Part shown: in pieces, positions 12,680 to 25,515 of the stretch | How positions within the stretch are numbered: the stretch's first letter is position 1 | How the letters are laid out: each line of letters begins with the position of its first letter | Source: Holacanthus passer | Taxonomy: Eukaryota > Chordata > Actinopteri > Pomacanthidae | NCBI GenBank assembly: GCA_025331565.1 | Contig: JAFREQ010000021.1 | Location: 1,302,001 to 1,366,000 of the forward strand | Direction of reading: 5' to 3' | DNA: 64,000 nucleotides | Notes under the pieces: model-generated | What the model saw: the letters and a program-made list of their open reading frames with translations, nothing else | What the model was told of the DNA's origin: nothing | The model's database searches: none | Position numbers and translations under genes: made by a program

Positions 12680-12695
12680 ACACACACACACACAC
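12680..12695 (+). repeat. Short (AC)8 microsatellite
   Basis: Perfect 16-bp dinucleotide array. Confidence 0.9.
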
Positions 12696-13713
12696 GCAAA
12701 CACAATCATGTGCTTCCACAGCGGTTACGTCCATGCACCCAGAGGTAACACAATACTTTTATAGCTAATATTCTCTTTCAGTCAGCCATTAAAGGCCTCC
12801 TGGAAGAGGGAGTGGCTTTATAACCCAACAGCGAGGCTCCATAACCGTAAATTAAATAGGAGGAGAGAGCGAGTGGTTGCAGGAGATGGGGGGTTGGTGA
12901 GCGCTGATAATGGGACCAAAATAATCTGCTCAGTAGTCGGGGTGGAGGAAAAAAAACAGATTCTCAGATGCATCGTCATTCTCTTTTCAAAGATTATGTC
13001 AGTAATTGAAAATGTGAAACCCTCGACCTTATGATCACCTGGGACAGATTTCTCAGACCGGGCTGCATGTTTCTGACTTTGACAATGAAACATCACAGAC
13101 GTGCATCGTCTCCACGCCCTAAGCAGTGACGATGGCTGAGCTTGAGAAACCACAAGAACAAGAGAGACACTTACACAAGCTGTGTCTAACTAAACTAAAG
13201 TAATTTGGGAACACAACAAACCATATTTCATGTTTCCACCTGGAGAAGAAAAAAAAAAAACAGACGGTTTTAGTTGCAGCCAATCAGAGAAACAAGTAGT
13301 GACACAGCGAGAAAAAATAAATCATGTATAGAAATCAAAGATATAAATCATCACATCATATCCCTCTGAAACTGAATCACATGGTGCCTATAGATTCACA
13401 CCCCACTCAACATGTTAAAATGATTAGGAAATTTTAGATAGAGACACAAGTTCTGGTTCATGTGACGTCTCAGAGCGAGAGCAGACAGATGGGAAGGATC
13501 AGAGCGGAGGGAGACAGTAAAGACGAAGCCGCCGCTCTATATTTAGCTGCATGTTTATACTGTGAGATTTGTACGTTACATTCCTCAGCGCAGCGGCAAC
13601 TATCAGGTGCAGGTTCGCAGCAGCCGCTTCAGTGACGTTCTCACGCGCCGGTTGTTTGGTTTTAGTCAGAGGCGGCGCGAACTTTGACCACGGAGGCATT
13701 TCAAAGGCCACTG

Positions 13714-13740
13714 GTGTGTGTGTGTGTGTGTGTGTGTGTG
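13714..13740 (+). repeat. (GT)13 microsatellite
   Basis: Perfect dinucleotide array. Confidence 0.98.
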
Positions 13741-14929
13741 CTTGGCGACTGGAAGCGAGCACAGTGCGTGGCTTTAATTCTCGTGGCGAGGAGACACACG
13801 AGGCTCAAGAGTGACTGAAGATAGTCAGAAATCAATTATTATTCCACTTTCATTTCATTGTAAATTTCATAATAAAAACTGAAACTGAAATCATTGTGCA
13901 TACGAGCCACAATCAACCACATTAGTTAGGAGCTATGAACATGGCTGAGATGGAAACTGACAAAGAAACACTCAATTCTGACCTGCCTCTAATTTTTTTC
14001 ATCTATTTTTTAACAGTGAAAATTCAGCATTGGCTTTTTATGCCGCCCACCATCACACACCTCCAACAAGACAATCACACAGTCGACAGAGGCGACGTCA
14101 ATTCATTACATAACACACAGTAAATGATGTTGGTTAACTGAGTCACGTTCTTTTGCAAAAACTGCATCCACACATGTGTAAAGACAGAAAAACACTCCTC
14201 TGTTCACAAAAAAGTTCAATTACTGACGAACAATTCTCGAAGCTATTGCACATGTGCTCCTTCTCCCCCGCTGAGACATTCAGGATCTGGAAACATGCAA
14301 ACACTTCCACAACTAGTGTCACGAATCCTGCTTGTACCAACACGTCTTACACTCACATTAAAACACAGAGAAACTTTCCCCTCGTCAGCAGATTCATGTA
14401 AAACCGGCTTCAGGTGTCAAACTGCACATTCGTCGTTCTGCACAGTGAAGCTCAAACACATTTTTGAGTGAAAACTTTTTTTTGGTGAATAATTCTGTGA
14501 ATGAGTTTACAATCCCACTTTCATTTTCATCCACAGCACAAGTTTGTCATGTCTGTTGGCATCTTGCATCATAAGAAACATGTGTAATATCCTCAAGAAC
14601 AATCATCTGAGGTTTTGTGTCGACTCCAAAATGTTTGAAAATGACCCTCCAGCACGTGAAACCACAGGGCTCGTATCTGCTCGTCTGCGTGGGAGTTATC
14701 ACCAAGCACTTCCTTATTCCTGCCGGTAAAAGGCAAACGGTGATCCGGGTTAAAGGAGTCAGGGTTTAAGTTTCTCTGATGGATCATGAGTGTGTGAAAG
14801 TGTTTCTACGTATTGAAGAAATCAAATCGAGTTGGCGTGAGCTTCATCTACAGACGTGGATGTTTCCGGGGGTCGAATGTGTGCGAGAGCCTGCAAACAT
14901 GTCAGGTGTGGTTCAGCTGAAGCTTGTGA

Positions 14930-14964
14930 TGTGTGTGTGTGTGTGTGTGTGCGTGTGTGTGTGT
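14930..14964 (+). repeat. Interrupted (TG)n microsatellite
   Basis: 35 bp with a single GC interruption. Confidence 0.97.
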
Positions 14965-16389
14965 TTCTGAGAGAGCAAAGCGAACAAGCCGTGGGTTTGT
15001 TGTGACATAGATGCTGATGTGAGCTAATGAACTTCTCGCTTTGATACATGGAAGAAGAAGGAGTTATACTGTAAATCATCCTTCTGTGATGTTCTTGGCT
15101 TTCAGTGATTTTCTAACTGTGATGAGATTTAGGGTTTGTGCACTTTCCCCGCCGCTTGTACGCCCACGTCTTCTCCTTCAGGATTTAATCCCGTACATCC
15201 CGTTTCACGAAATACCTTCTGATGGCGCAGGTGGGAACTTGTTGCGTGCAGCTGTGGGTCGTGCACGTGGATTGTGAAATGCAGCAATAAAAACAGACAA
15301 TGCAATAACTGCGCAGTAAAAACAATCAAAAGTTCAAGTTTTTCAACTCAAACAGAAAATGCAAATACCGTGACAGATATCTTTCAACGAACGTCCCAGA
15401 TTTGCAGGTTGTCAACAGTTTATAAAAGAGACAAATGAAGCAACAATCTCACAAAAGGAAAATAAAATGTCTCTTCTCTGCCTCTGCATTGTCTCCGCTC
15501 GCCTGACATCCAGGAACGCCAAGCCAGCCTGATAGCATCAGCGTTTCATGTAAATGATTCTCACGTCAAGCCTCAATCTGTCTTTACTAAACTGTTCGTC
15601 CCTGCTTTCTCGTCTGTGTCTCTTTTCTTTCATCTCTCTTGTTCACTTCCTTCCCTTCCCTCATATCACCTTTGTTCCTGTCATCACTTTCCCTCTTCTC
15701 CAAAGAAAACAGAGGCTTCGGTTTAGACAGAACAAGACTTGAACGTCCAAATAGTTAAGCACAGAAAATATTCAGCTGTAACAAACTGTCAGTGATGCTC
15801 TGCATATTAATGATATCTTGATAATGGCCAGTCAGGAGGAAGTGAGTCTGAATTCATACTTGTTTGCCAGGACAGTGCTGTGGCAATAGATGAATCCCCA
15901 CGGATTCAATCAGGACTTTGGAAAGGACGCTTGGCGCGACCACCATCGTGTCGCCGTCGACGGACCAGCTCCTCTCAGTCTGTCTCTCTCTCACAGAGTT
16001 TCAGAGTTTGACCCACTTTCTTACTGAGTCACGCGAAGTTCAAGGTGGCACAGACGTCCTGGAAATGCACGACACACTGGGAGTTGAAGGTCTACGCAGG
16101 TGTGAGGTTGTCGCCCAACACACCTGGGGTCAGATGGATAAATGATGTTTACACCCCAAAACATGCAAACCACATTTCAACCACATAAACTGGTCGGTTA
16201 ACTTCAGATCAGGTGTACACACAGTTTTCAGGTGATACGATGAGACGTAGCCTTGTAAAACATTGTTTGAGCTGTTTCACTGACGTTTTTGTTCTCCACA
16301 GTAAAATGTCCGTCGAAGGTGCATTTATAAACTTAACTTTAAACTATTAATGAGTGTTGTCATATTTACATTTGAGCCATTAATGATGT

Positions 16390-16465
16390 TTGAATTTCAT
16401 CCTGATTGTGAAGCACTTTGTAATCTCTGTCTCAACACGAGCGCTGCATAAATTAATCATTGATC
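16390..16465 (+). repeat. LINE/SINE 3'-tail-like fossil
   Basis: GATTGTGAAGCACTTTGTAA followed by CAACACGAGCGCTGCATAAA resembles the L2-type tail (TGTAAAGCACTTTG...GCGCTATATAAA). It is strongly diverged. Confidence 0.4.
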
Positions 16466-16887
16466 GTCCTACTGATGTTTAATACTGACGACTGTGGCAA
16501 AGGGAATGAGGCTCATGCATCCGGTTATATAACGACTGAGATTTAGAAAACAGAAAGAGATAAACACTCAGCTTTATTAAAAATACAGACTTGTATCTAC
16601 AACCCAAAACTCAACAATCTACCAGAATTGAAGCGTCTTTAAAATCATGCAGGCTTCGATGTCAAGCTTCAACAAACACTCACATATGGACGTCAGTGCG
16701 TATCAGTGTTGAGTCTACAAATGTTTCTAACTTTTCAAACTGGGAAACTACGACTGGAGCTGTGTCCAATCAGACAGGTCTGTTTCTGCAACACCCCAGA
16801 TCAACACAAGTTAAGTGTCAGATGAAAAGGTTAACTAACACTCGTAAAGTTGAAGAGGCTCGTATCCAGAGAGGAGAAGGATCCCCT

Positions 16888-16892
16888 CACAC

Positions 16893-16958
<66 letters not shown>
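16888..16958 (+). repeat. (CA)35 microsatellite, longest in the window
   Basis: 71 bp with one CG interruption near the 5' end. Confidence 0.98.
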
Positions 16959-16960
<2 letters not shown>

Positions 16961-17747
16961 CTATTGAGAAAGAGCAGACACACAAAGAGACAGACTTTCC
17001 AACCTCCCCTTGATTTACAATCTGTCTTTGTCTCGGGACCGGCGCGCTCACACGAAGCTAATGGCAGCGAAAAGGACGCGGTTCCACGCCTAAAATGGTC
17101 TCATCGCCAACTCCAGCGAGGCCGACGGTGACAGGAGCAGAGCTGGAAAGTTGGATCCTGACTCGCTTTCTACCACCGAGCTGCTTTCCCTGGCCCCGAC
17201 TTCAGCTTGTGCACAATCGCACGGCCTTTGTTTCATTATAAAGTCGTCTGAACTGGAAGGAGCAAAGTTTGAGCTACTAGAAAAATAGATGATGCTTAAA
17301 CTGTTTGTGCGACCTGGTTAATGAGTTTATTCAACAGCTCTGAGAAGAACTGGGGCCTTGATGATTTATGTGTTTTTAATTGCAGATGAGGGATGTGGGT
17401 CTGATTATCTGATGTTGAAAGACAAAGAGGAGAGAGAGAGGAAGAGATGGAGTGAGAGAAGGACTGAGACAGAGAAGAGCAGGCCTACATGGAAATCTGG
17501 CCTCGGGCAGGAAGTGAGCCTCACATAAGTGACACAAGGAGAGGAGAAGAAAAGTCCCGCCACAGCATTTATGACAATCCAAGATCAAAATGCATTTTAA
17601 TGGAGCTGCTGCGTTCAGTGGAATCAACCCACATCGCAGTAACAAGGGTCCAGTTCTCCATCAGAGGCGTTTGTCGGATTTTGGGAGTGAAACATAAATA
17701 AAAACAGAAAGTGATCGTTCTGAGTTTATCGCACAGTTTGTCATAAT

Positions 17748-17997
17748 ATTAATCTCCTTTATCCAACCATGTGTTCACAAAGTGTTGAACCTCTCTCCAT
17801 CCTCGCTGGTGAATGACTGAGTCTTTCCAGGATGAACCTTTCATACCCAATCATGATCCTATCACCTGTTACCAATGAACCTGTTTACCTGTGGAAGGAT
17901 CCAAACAGGTGTTTTTGGATCAGTCCACAACTTTCACAGTCTTTTGTTAGAAACATGTTGCTGCCATCAAATTCAGAAGAAGCAGATATTTACAGAA
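17748..17997 (+). repeat. 250-bp dispersed repeat, copy 1
   Basis: About 90% identical by eye to 22576-22825, same orientation, 4.8 kb apart. It shares CTCTCTCCATCCTCGCT, GATGAACCTTTCATACCCAA, and AACATGTTGCTGCCATCAAA. The end (GTTGCTGCCATCAAATTCAG) is typical of a non-autonomous element common in fish. Confidence 0.8.
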
Positions 17998-20060
17998 ATC
18001 AATGAAGCTGTTGGAATCATGGTTGTTGTATAACTCCGCCTGTCAGCACCACAGAGAGACTCCAGTCTGCAGTGTAGCTCCACAATCTTCACCACTAAAC
18101 CACAGAAACATACAGAATCACCCTCTGTCTGTCCAGACGCACTCGCTCATTCACATCAACGCCATTCAATTAATTTCCATCCTTGACATTCGAAGCAAAA
18201 GTTACAATCAGACAAAGTTGACAAACCCATTCATGGGAACTTTGACCCACGTTCAGCCCGGAGAAAAGAGTCAGCTGACACACACTGACCCATTCACATA
18301 ACAGAAGCACGAGTTCAGCCTCTACTGTTCAACACCCTGGTGTCAGTCAGTGCTACGAGCCGGCATGAAGTCTCTCAGAGTGTGTGTGAGTGAAATGTGT
18401 CTCTCAGTCACTCCTGCTTACACACTGGTGCTCATTCATTCATCCAGTCTTTCAACGTGCAGATGTTCAGACAGTAACAGTCCTGGTGCTGCTAAGCCAC
18501 AGTGTCATTTCCATCTGATATGAAATTTATTCTGAACCAAGAATCCTCATTTTGAAACCAGCTCTAAAGTGTCATTCCTGAAATTTTACTGCAACATATT
18601 TTAACATGCAAAATCACACGGATGTTGAGACACGGTGTCACTTTTTACCATGTGAATTGCATAACCACATCCAGTGACCCAGCTGGAGCTTTGCCTGCTC
18701 GCATGATTTGCTTTCATATCTTCTCGTCTTTTTGACCCTTGGCATCATAAAATTCAAAGCAGAGTTGAGACGTTTAGATCGACCGCACAGCCGGAGTCGT
18801 TACAGCTTGTTACCATAAGGAGGATATGACTTTATTTACAGCTTTATACATGATTAAATAACTTGCAACCTTTAATTATAAAACCATACTTGATAAAGCA
18901 GTATTGTGCCTTTCTGATATTAACACATTTCTTTGAAGTGAAAACCTCCCTTATTGTGTCAGTGTTTAACAATTGGGCTTTGTCGCACTAAACAAATGGA
19001 ATAAACCAAGGTAAATATTACTGTCTGATTTTTATCTGCACTTTTATAAACTCATTTTATTGGCGGCAGTAGAAATAAACAAATGGATTGTGATGGTGAC
19101 TGTTATATACAAAGTTATATTTTTTTATTAGGACGCTCGCAAATTATCGTCAGTGATGCAAAACTTGCATAGTATTTAGAACGACTTTAGATGTAAATGA
19201 GTCCAGTCGCAGGTTGATTTGCATAAAGATGTTACATTACAGATGTAGTTTCCTCTGCTACAGTCTGCAGCGATGGATCAAGACAGTATTTGTATAAACT
19301 TCCCTTCTGGAAGGAAACTTTTTCATGGTTGCATTTAGACAACTAGAGCACTTTGGTTTGTTAAGGTTTGGTTCAGGGAAGATCGAGTCAGCGGTGACAT
19401 GTTAATTAACACTGAACCAAAACCAGGATCTTTCCTTAACCTTTTTTTACTGCTGGACTCTGGTGTCAAAGTCCAGCGTTGTGCAAATCCATCCTCCACC
19501 CTGACGACCTCCCAGAGAGTCCAACATTGTTGCACAAATGTAACGCTTCATTTACTCCAAAGATATTTAGTGATATATAAAAGTAATTTCCAGCTGACAA
19601 GGTTCAGGAGCTCAAACATGCAATTTTCTTCCATTTTACTGGTGCAAACGTCTGTGAAAGTATGAAAGTAATTTTACAGGTTAGAGCCTAAAAAAGCTGC
19701 AAACAGTAGGTTAGTAAATATCCAGCTAAGACTTCATGTACCAACGTCTTTCCTTCTATCTGTGAGTCCTTGTCAATAGCTGCCATTCAGTTATCACAGG
19801 CTCTGCTCTGTGTCAGCGAGGCCGACTGTGTATCTGGCTCAGCTAGTCACAGACCAGCACACACACGTTTACAAACTCCAGAGGACATTACGTTGACTTA
19901 CATTCGCTCTAACCACAACCAAGACTTACCCAAACCTAACCTTAATCCAACCTTCTTCACCATAAAGTTTAATGCACGGATTCTGTCCACATAATGAAGG
20001 CGAGCCACACTGTGACTGTGGAATCAGATTTGTTTACCCACAACATACGTAATACATGTT

Positions 20061-20083
20061 CACACACACACACACACACACAC
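20061..20083 (+). repeat. (CA)11 microsatellite
   Basis: Perfect dinucleotide array. Confidence 0.97.
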
Positions 20084-22530
20084 TCACACTGAAGTGGAGC
20101 GACTAACCCCACATACATGTTCACATGTTCATGATACACACTATGTGATACAAGTGCAAGCGCTGCCTGTTTACTAAATAACAGCCGTGTTGTCCACAGA
20201 CAAACAGCGTCTCAGTGACTTGACGTGAGCTCACCTCACCACAGCTGAGGTCATGTTTACTCACTACAATACGGGCACTGAAAGCCAGAGCGGGTGAATC
20301 AGTAAGCTCAGCGGCCCCACGCAGCCTGCTGAGTCAGCTCCATCCAGACTCTTCCCATCACACTGACAGAGGCTGTGAAAAGGCTCATGGAGAATAAATT
20401 TATACAGAAACCAGAGAGATTACGCCGACGAGGCTGAACCTTTGTGTTCCTGTGACCTTTCACTGCTCTCATTGATCATTACATTAGAAAATGTACTGTG
20501 TGCACACCTTACCTTTGCAGTAAAGAGGCACTGATAGGAATAAAATGAAATGTCGATCACAGTTTCCCAAAATGAAAAACAGACAAAAGCCATAAATCTT
20601 CACATTTGAGAGTCTTGAGCCTCAATTTGTTCAATGAATCACTTATTTGTTGTCAATTAATTGTGTTGACTGACGGATTGTTTCATCACCCGTTCAGTCA
20701 GAAGTGGTTTACGGCCTGATCCAACTTTCACTTCAGTTCCTGCGTGAGTCATTGTAAATCCAACTCTTTGTGCGATCAGTGTTTGAGGTTTTCTTCTTTA
20801 TCTTTTAATTATCAGCTCAGCGATGAGAAGAATCAAAAACCTGTCAAGTGTCATTCACACCTTTATTTTCGCTTCCACTGTTGTTTGCTTCCTCTCGGCG
20901 TTTTGTTCAGCATTCTGCAACATTTTGTTCAACGAGAAGCTGAAGAGCTTCCGAACAGTCGGTTGGCAAACACTAGTTTTCTTCTCCAGCATAAATTCAT
21001 GTGTCAAAGTTCACCCAAGTTTAACTTAAGGTGGAACATTAGTGCAGATTAATTTCATGTCCTCAAATGAATCCTCTGATCGAGGTGACAAATCCAAACT
21101 TTTGCTGGTTCCAACTTCTCAAATGTGATGATCTGATGCTTTTCTTTGCATTGATGCATAATAGAAAATAATTTGGACGACCTAAATGGCATCAATTTTT
21201 ATATTAAATAGTAGAATTTAACTTATATTAAATTCATTAAATTCACCTCAGACACCAGCCTTCAAAAAGGGAAAATTGCCAATTAATCAAGTCTCAGCAA
21301 ATATACTCAACTATCAATGTAGAGATCTGATTAATAATTTAATTAATAAGTACAACCTAAATTACCACATCAAGTTTTGGTTTGGCAGCGAATCCAAGAA
21401 CATTAGGTCACAGTTACAGGAAGTGAGTGTTTATTTAAAGGCTTCAGGGTTAAATAAATCACACAATGAACAAATTCATGTGTGAAGTTTCCACACAGAC
21501 ACACGAAGACGTCACCTTGGGCTGTGAGAAATGAAAATAGTCCCTGCAGCACTACAGCTAATAGGAATATAATAACGTGTCTTTTTAGCCGCCAGGCCGC
21601 TCTGTCCACACACGGCTCTGCAGGCTGCAGGTGGAGTGTTTGACCAGGACATAGGTGGAGTCTCAGCGTGTTTGCTCTCCCACAATAAACCAGTCGTGCC
21701 TTGACAACAGAGTCTGAACAGCCTTCCTTTTCCCATTACAACCTGTGGTCAACCATTAATGGAGCGACGGGAGGAACCACAGACAGACAGGCTGGAGTAC
21801 ACACAGATCAACAGGCATGGACCGACGGTGTGACAGTACAACATACACACCTGCTATTTTCAGAAAGGGCGAAGCACTGCCTGTAAAAAAACATTCACCA
21901 GCGTAGTAAACATTTAACATCTACTTTATGAATGTCATTTTCATTGAAGAACTGCCACCTCATGTTTCAAGTATATAAACTAAAGGCTCGGAAAGAATGA
22001 AAGCAAAGAAGCTGTAAATGTTGCCACACATTTCACAGTTTCATGTCACCACTTCCACTCCCAGAAGACTCCCCCACGAAGCCGTCACCCACCACATCAT
22101 CTGCGTTTTGAGCGTTCAGTGCACCGACTCAACACTAAAAACAAGACGGTTAAAACTCCAAATTCAACTCGCTGCTCAGGACATGTTCGAATTTGAACCT
22201 GGCAACCGTCTCGTGAGGTCGTTCCAGTTTTATGTCTGCCAGCGCACACGGTATGACAAACAATGCCGTCCATCGAGTTCTTGTACACCGACTGCCGACG
22301 TCGTGCATAAACATGAGTGTATTGTTTATGCGATATGGCCTCAGTACATTGTGTGAAACCGAAGCAGAGCGAATGGTTCGAATGAGCAAAACCAGGATGT
22401 GATTTTTTTTTCTTCTCTTCTCTTTTGTTCAGCTCTAAGTAAACTGTTCATATATATTTGTTCTTAGAGCTTCTAAATATGAAGCTTTTAAATGTGCAGA
22501 AGATAGTTCACGGATCAATTCATTCATACA

Positions 22531-22825
22531 ACCCTGATTCTTCAAAAGTCGGGACAGTTTTACAAAGTGTTCATGTATTAATCTCCTTCATACAACCATG
22601 TGTCTGACAAAGTGTTGAGCCTCTCTCCATCCTCGCTTGTGAACGACTGAGTCTTTCCAGGATGAACCTTTCATACCCAATCATGATACTATCACCTGTT
22701 ACCAATGAACCTGTTTACCTGTGGAATGATCCAAACAGGTGTTTTCAATCAGTCCACAACTTTCACAGTCTTTTGTTTGAAACATGTTGCTGCCATCAAA
22801 TTCAGAAGAAGCAGATATTTACAGT
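22531..22825 (+). repeat. 250-bp dispersed repeat, copy 2 (longer 5' end)
   Basis: Extends further 5' than copy 1 into CTTCAAAAGTCGGGACAGTT, which resembles the terminal AAAAGTYGGGACA motif of fish repeats. The rest aligns with copy 1. The two copies could misalign in recombination. Confidence 0.75.
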
Positions 22826-24010
22826 TTACTTCCTTCCTCATTGATCAATGCTGACGACGAAACATGAGATATAAAAACCCAGAGAGATGAAGCCAACTGA
22901 TCTTTGACTTTACCTGGACAATGTTGTGCCTTAAGAGTGATGATTAGTCAAAACTGTGTTCTGATGATCAAGCTCAGAAAAGCAAAGACAGGACACATCA
23001 GGATCTGTCAGTCTGAAGCAAAGACACCTGAGCTGACAGACAGGTATGTTGGTATTTGCAGGCTTGTTGTCACATCTATTTCATCACTGGGTCTGATAAA
23101 AGGACCTGCTCATATTTTATTCCTGCTATAAAGCTCACTCTTCCACAGGGTCAAAGTTTGGTCCTGAGCTTTTTAGAGAGAGAAGAGTTGTCAGACCAGT
23201 AGGATTAATGTTCAGCAGTCGCAGACGCTGGTTACCTCAGATGCCCTCCTGACAGACAGTGAACCAGAGGAAACACTGGATTAAGGAAACAGCTCCTTCA
23301 GGTCATGTCAGGACTTTTCTGACATTTCCTGATCCTGCAACTTTTCTATTTTCTATCTCATCTACAATACGATTTTTATCCGATGTACAATATGAAAATG
23401 AAGTTGCAGGAGTTTCAAATCTATCTGCAGTGATTTGTATTTTTTGGTTTGACCGACCAACAGTCCAAAATACTCAATACTTTAGATACTTGACTCACTA
23501 TAATTAAAGACTACGAAAACCATATTTGAGAAGGTGGATCAAGTCAATTTGATGGAAATTTTGTTTTTAAAAACTCCACACCAACCAACACCAAGAAAAT
23601 TATTTTATACAATTTTAAATAAATAAACAGAGACTTTTCATACATTTTCACACCATAAAGATTGAGTGGAAATCAATGGCTGCCTGAAGGAAGGTGGGAA
23701 ACATCAAATATCTGTATCATCTGGATTATTAGATGAATGTTCTGTGTATGAAATAGTGAAAAAAAAGCAAATGCAAACGTCCAACCAGCATTTCAACACC
23801 TCAAGATCTTCAACTCACTATGAATGAAAACTAAGAAAACCAGCAAAGACTTGAGAACCAGAATTTCAATAATGTTCTGCAAAAATCTTAAAATACACAT
23901 TATAGCCTATGAGTTAAAGGAGGTAAAAGTAGGTTATGATGGTCCTTTAATGTCATTAATTCAGTCAATATATAACTTTTATATCTTTCTCTGTGCAACT
24001 AATCAACATG

Positions 24011-24012
<2 letters not shown>

Positions 24013-24047
<35 letters not shown>

Positions 24048-24054
24048 TGTGTGT
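24013..24054 (+). repeat. Interrupted (GT)n microsatellite
   Basis: 42 bp with one GA interruption, about 280 bp downstream of the 24333 splice donor on the minus strand. Confidence 0.97.
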
Positions 24055-24332
24055 CACAGGTGTAGACAGGTATGTTCAGTATCAACAAGTGAAAGTAAAA
24101 TCTTGACTTACATGAAGGTTATTCAGTGACATAAACTGAACAACCATTCAAACTGAACTACTTTCATACAAAAGTCAATGAGCCAAATAAACAGATTCAT
24201 AACAGAATCAACAGAGTTTTGAAAATCAAACACTGAGTCAGAAACCTGAAGGAGACAAACAAGCTCCCAACAACAAACCAGAGCAGGAGACGAATGTTGA
24301 CATGAAGCTTTGCAGAAAGTCTTAAAACTTAC

Positions 24333-24368
24333 CTGTTCCTCTGCTTCACCTGTGGCGGAAGAAGCCAT
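24333..24368 (-). CDS. First coding exon of an unidentified gene (12 aa)
   Basis: The minus strand reads MASSATGEAEEQ and ends in phase 0 at a consensus donor, CAG|GTAAGTTT. Upstream DNA (24370-24600) has many CpGs and a CTCF-like motif, as expected for a promoter. No later exon was found between here and the left edge, so either intron 1 is very long or the next exon is too short to see. Because its phase equals that of the exon at 9455-9520, the two could be alternative first exons of one gene. Family not recognised. Confidence 0.5.
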
Positions 24369-24369
24369 G

Positions 24370-24620
24370 TTGAAGGAGTGAAGCGGCTCAAACTTTGATC
24401 ACAGCGGCACAGACACGAGGCCGATAATCAATAATCAATACATGAACAGGAGGTGACATCTGACTGCAGCTTCACCCTCTACGTGAAGGAGTCGAGCCTC
24501 CGGACAGACGAGAGAAGAGTCCAGGTGAAGCGGATCCAGATCGGCTGCAGCCCGGAGCCCGTGAGCGCAGTGAGCCGAGCCGCCGCTAGAGGGCAGCAGT
24601 GCCCGCATTCAGACTACACT
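24370..24620 (-). promoter_or_regulatory. CpG-bearing promoter-like block
   Basis: CpG dinucleotides are frequent here (AGCGGCACAGACACGAGG, GACGAGAGAAG, GAGCCGCCGCTAGAGGGC) compared with the AT-rich flanks. It lies directly 5' of the minus-strand first exon. This is a visual judgement, not a computed CpG ratio. Confidence 0.5.
24583..24596 (+). promoter_or_regulatory. CTCF-like motif
   Basis: CCGCTAGAGGGCAG matches the core of the vertebrate CTCF consensus (CC-N-C/G-TAG-G/A-GGGC-A/G) closely. It lies about 215 bp upstream of the minus-strand first exon, in the CpG-bearing block. Binding is inferred. Confidence 0.55.
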
Positions 24621-24959
24621 GGAAACCACATGATGATTAACTTTTAATCACTCAAATGCTGCACTTAAATACAAATGAAAGTTTGTTTTTTTACTTTACT
24701 TGAGTGTTAAGATTTTATGTCCAGTTTATTTATATTATTTGACAAAACTGCTGCAGACATTAAAGTGAACTGCACAAAAAAGTGAGTAAAATGATTCCAG
24801 TAGCAAAAAAAGGCACAATAACAATAAAAAATGGCAACGATGAAATAGAAGGCAATATCAAAATATGTGCAAAAATGCAAAACAGAAACACAATAAAACA
24901 TGTAAGATCAAATTATAAATAATAAAAGATTATAAAATACTAAAACTAAAATGCACTAA

Positions 24960-25210
24960 TACTAAAACCAGGCCTTTGTCTTAAGTTTGGTCTTAAAAGT
25001 GTCAATGAAGGAACGACATTTAGTTACTTTTCAGAAATGCTGTGATTATTTATAGAGACCCAACATTTCCCATCGTGAGCGAGCACCTGGCGACAGCGGC
25101 GAGGAAAAACTTCCTTTTAACAGGCAGAAACCTCGGAAGAGAACCGGGCTCTGGGCGGCCGGCCATCTGCCTCGACGGGTCGGGTTGACAGAGAGAGAGA
25201 GAGTCGCCTG
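24960..25210 (+). repeat. Teleost interspersed repeat (GAGGAAAAACTTCC type)
   Basis: GACAGCGGCGAGGAAAAACT, then TTTTAACAGGCAGAAACCTC and GGGCGGCCGGCCATCTGCCT belong to a repeat seen in many percomorph genomes. It ends in a (GA)n stretch and abuts the LINE fossil that follows. Confidence 0.6.
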
Positions 25211-25219
25211 TTAAATCCA

Positions 25220-25515
25220 GTTCTCTATAAATCCATCATTGTCTGGATTGGATGGAACAGCAAACGGGACAGAAACAGACTACAACAGACAGTCTTGATG
25301 CCAGGAGTCATGGTGCCAACCCGCCCTCCTTTCAGGACTTCTACAGCTCCCGAGTCAGGACACAGGCAGGAAACATCACTGCACAACCATCAAATCCAGG
25401 ACACCTGTTCCAGATGCTCCCTTCTGGCTGGCGCTACAGGCAAGATGCATCCATCCTGTGTGTAACCACCTACTTCATGTATGGCCATTCAGTCTTTATT
25501 CCTTTGTGCAACTAA
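25220..25515 (+). mobile_element. 3' end of a non-LTR retrotransposon ORF2 (fossil)
   Basis: The frame 25252-25515 contains FQDFYSSRVRTQAGNIT and SNPGHLFQMLPSGWRYR, matching the C-terminal end of fish LINE reverse-transcriptase proteins (pattern ...HPGHxLFxLLPSGxRYR...). Only the tail is present, as expected of a 5'-truncated insertion. The RT and endonuclease domains are absent. Confidence 0.65.

Larger units (their letters stand above)
9521..24332. other. Non-coding interval between two orphan first exons
   Basis: Almost 15 kb with no supported exon. It holds a microsatellite cluster at 9682-10036, further dinucleotide tracts, a TACT-type repeat at 10325-10470, one arm of an inverted dispersed repeat at 11974-12090, a LINE-type tail near 16390, and two copies of a 250-bp repeat at 17748 and 22531. 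Confidence 0.5.

Noticed and set aside
16888..16958. Repeat arrays as CRISPR
   Set aside because: All tandem arrays here are dinucleotide or tetranucleotide simple repeats without unique spacers, in a vertebrate genome.
22018..22356. 112-aa open frame
   Set aside because: No domain, no splice signals, and a comparable antisense frame of similar length.
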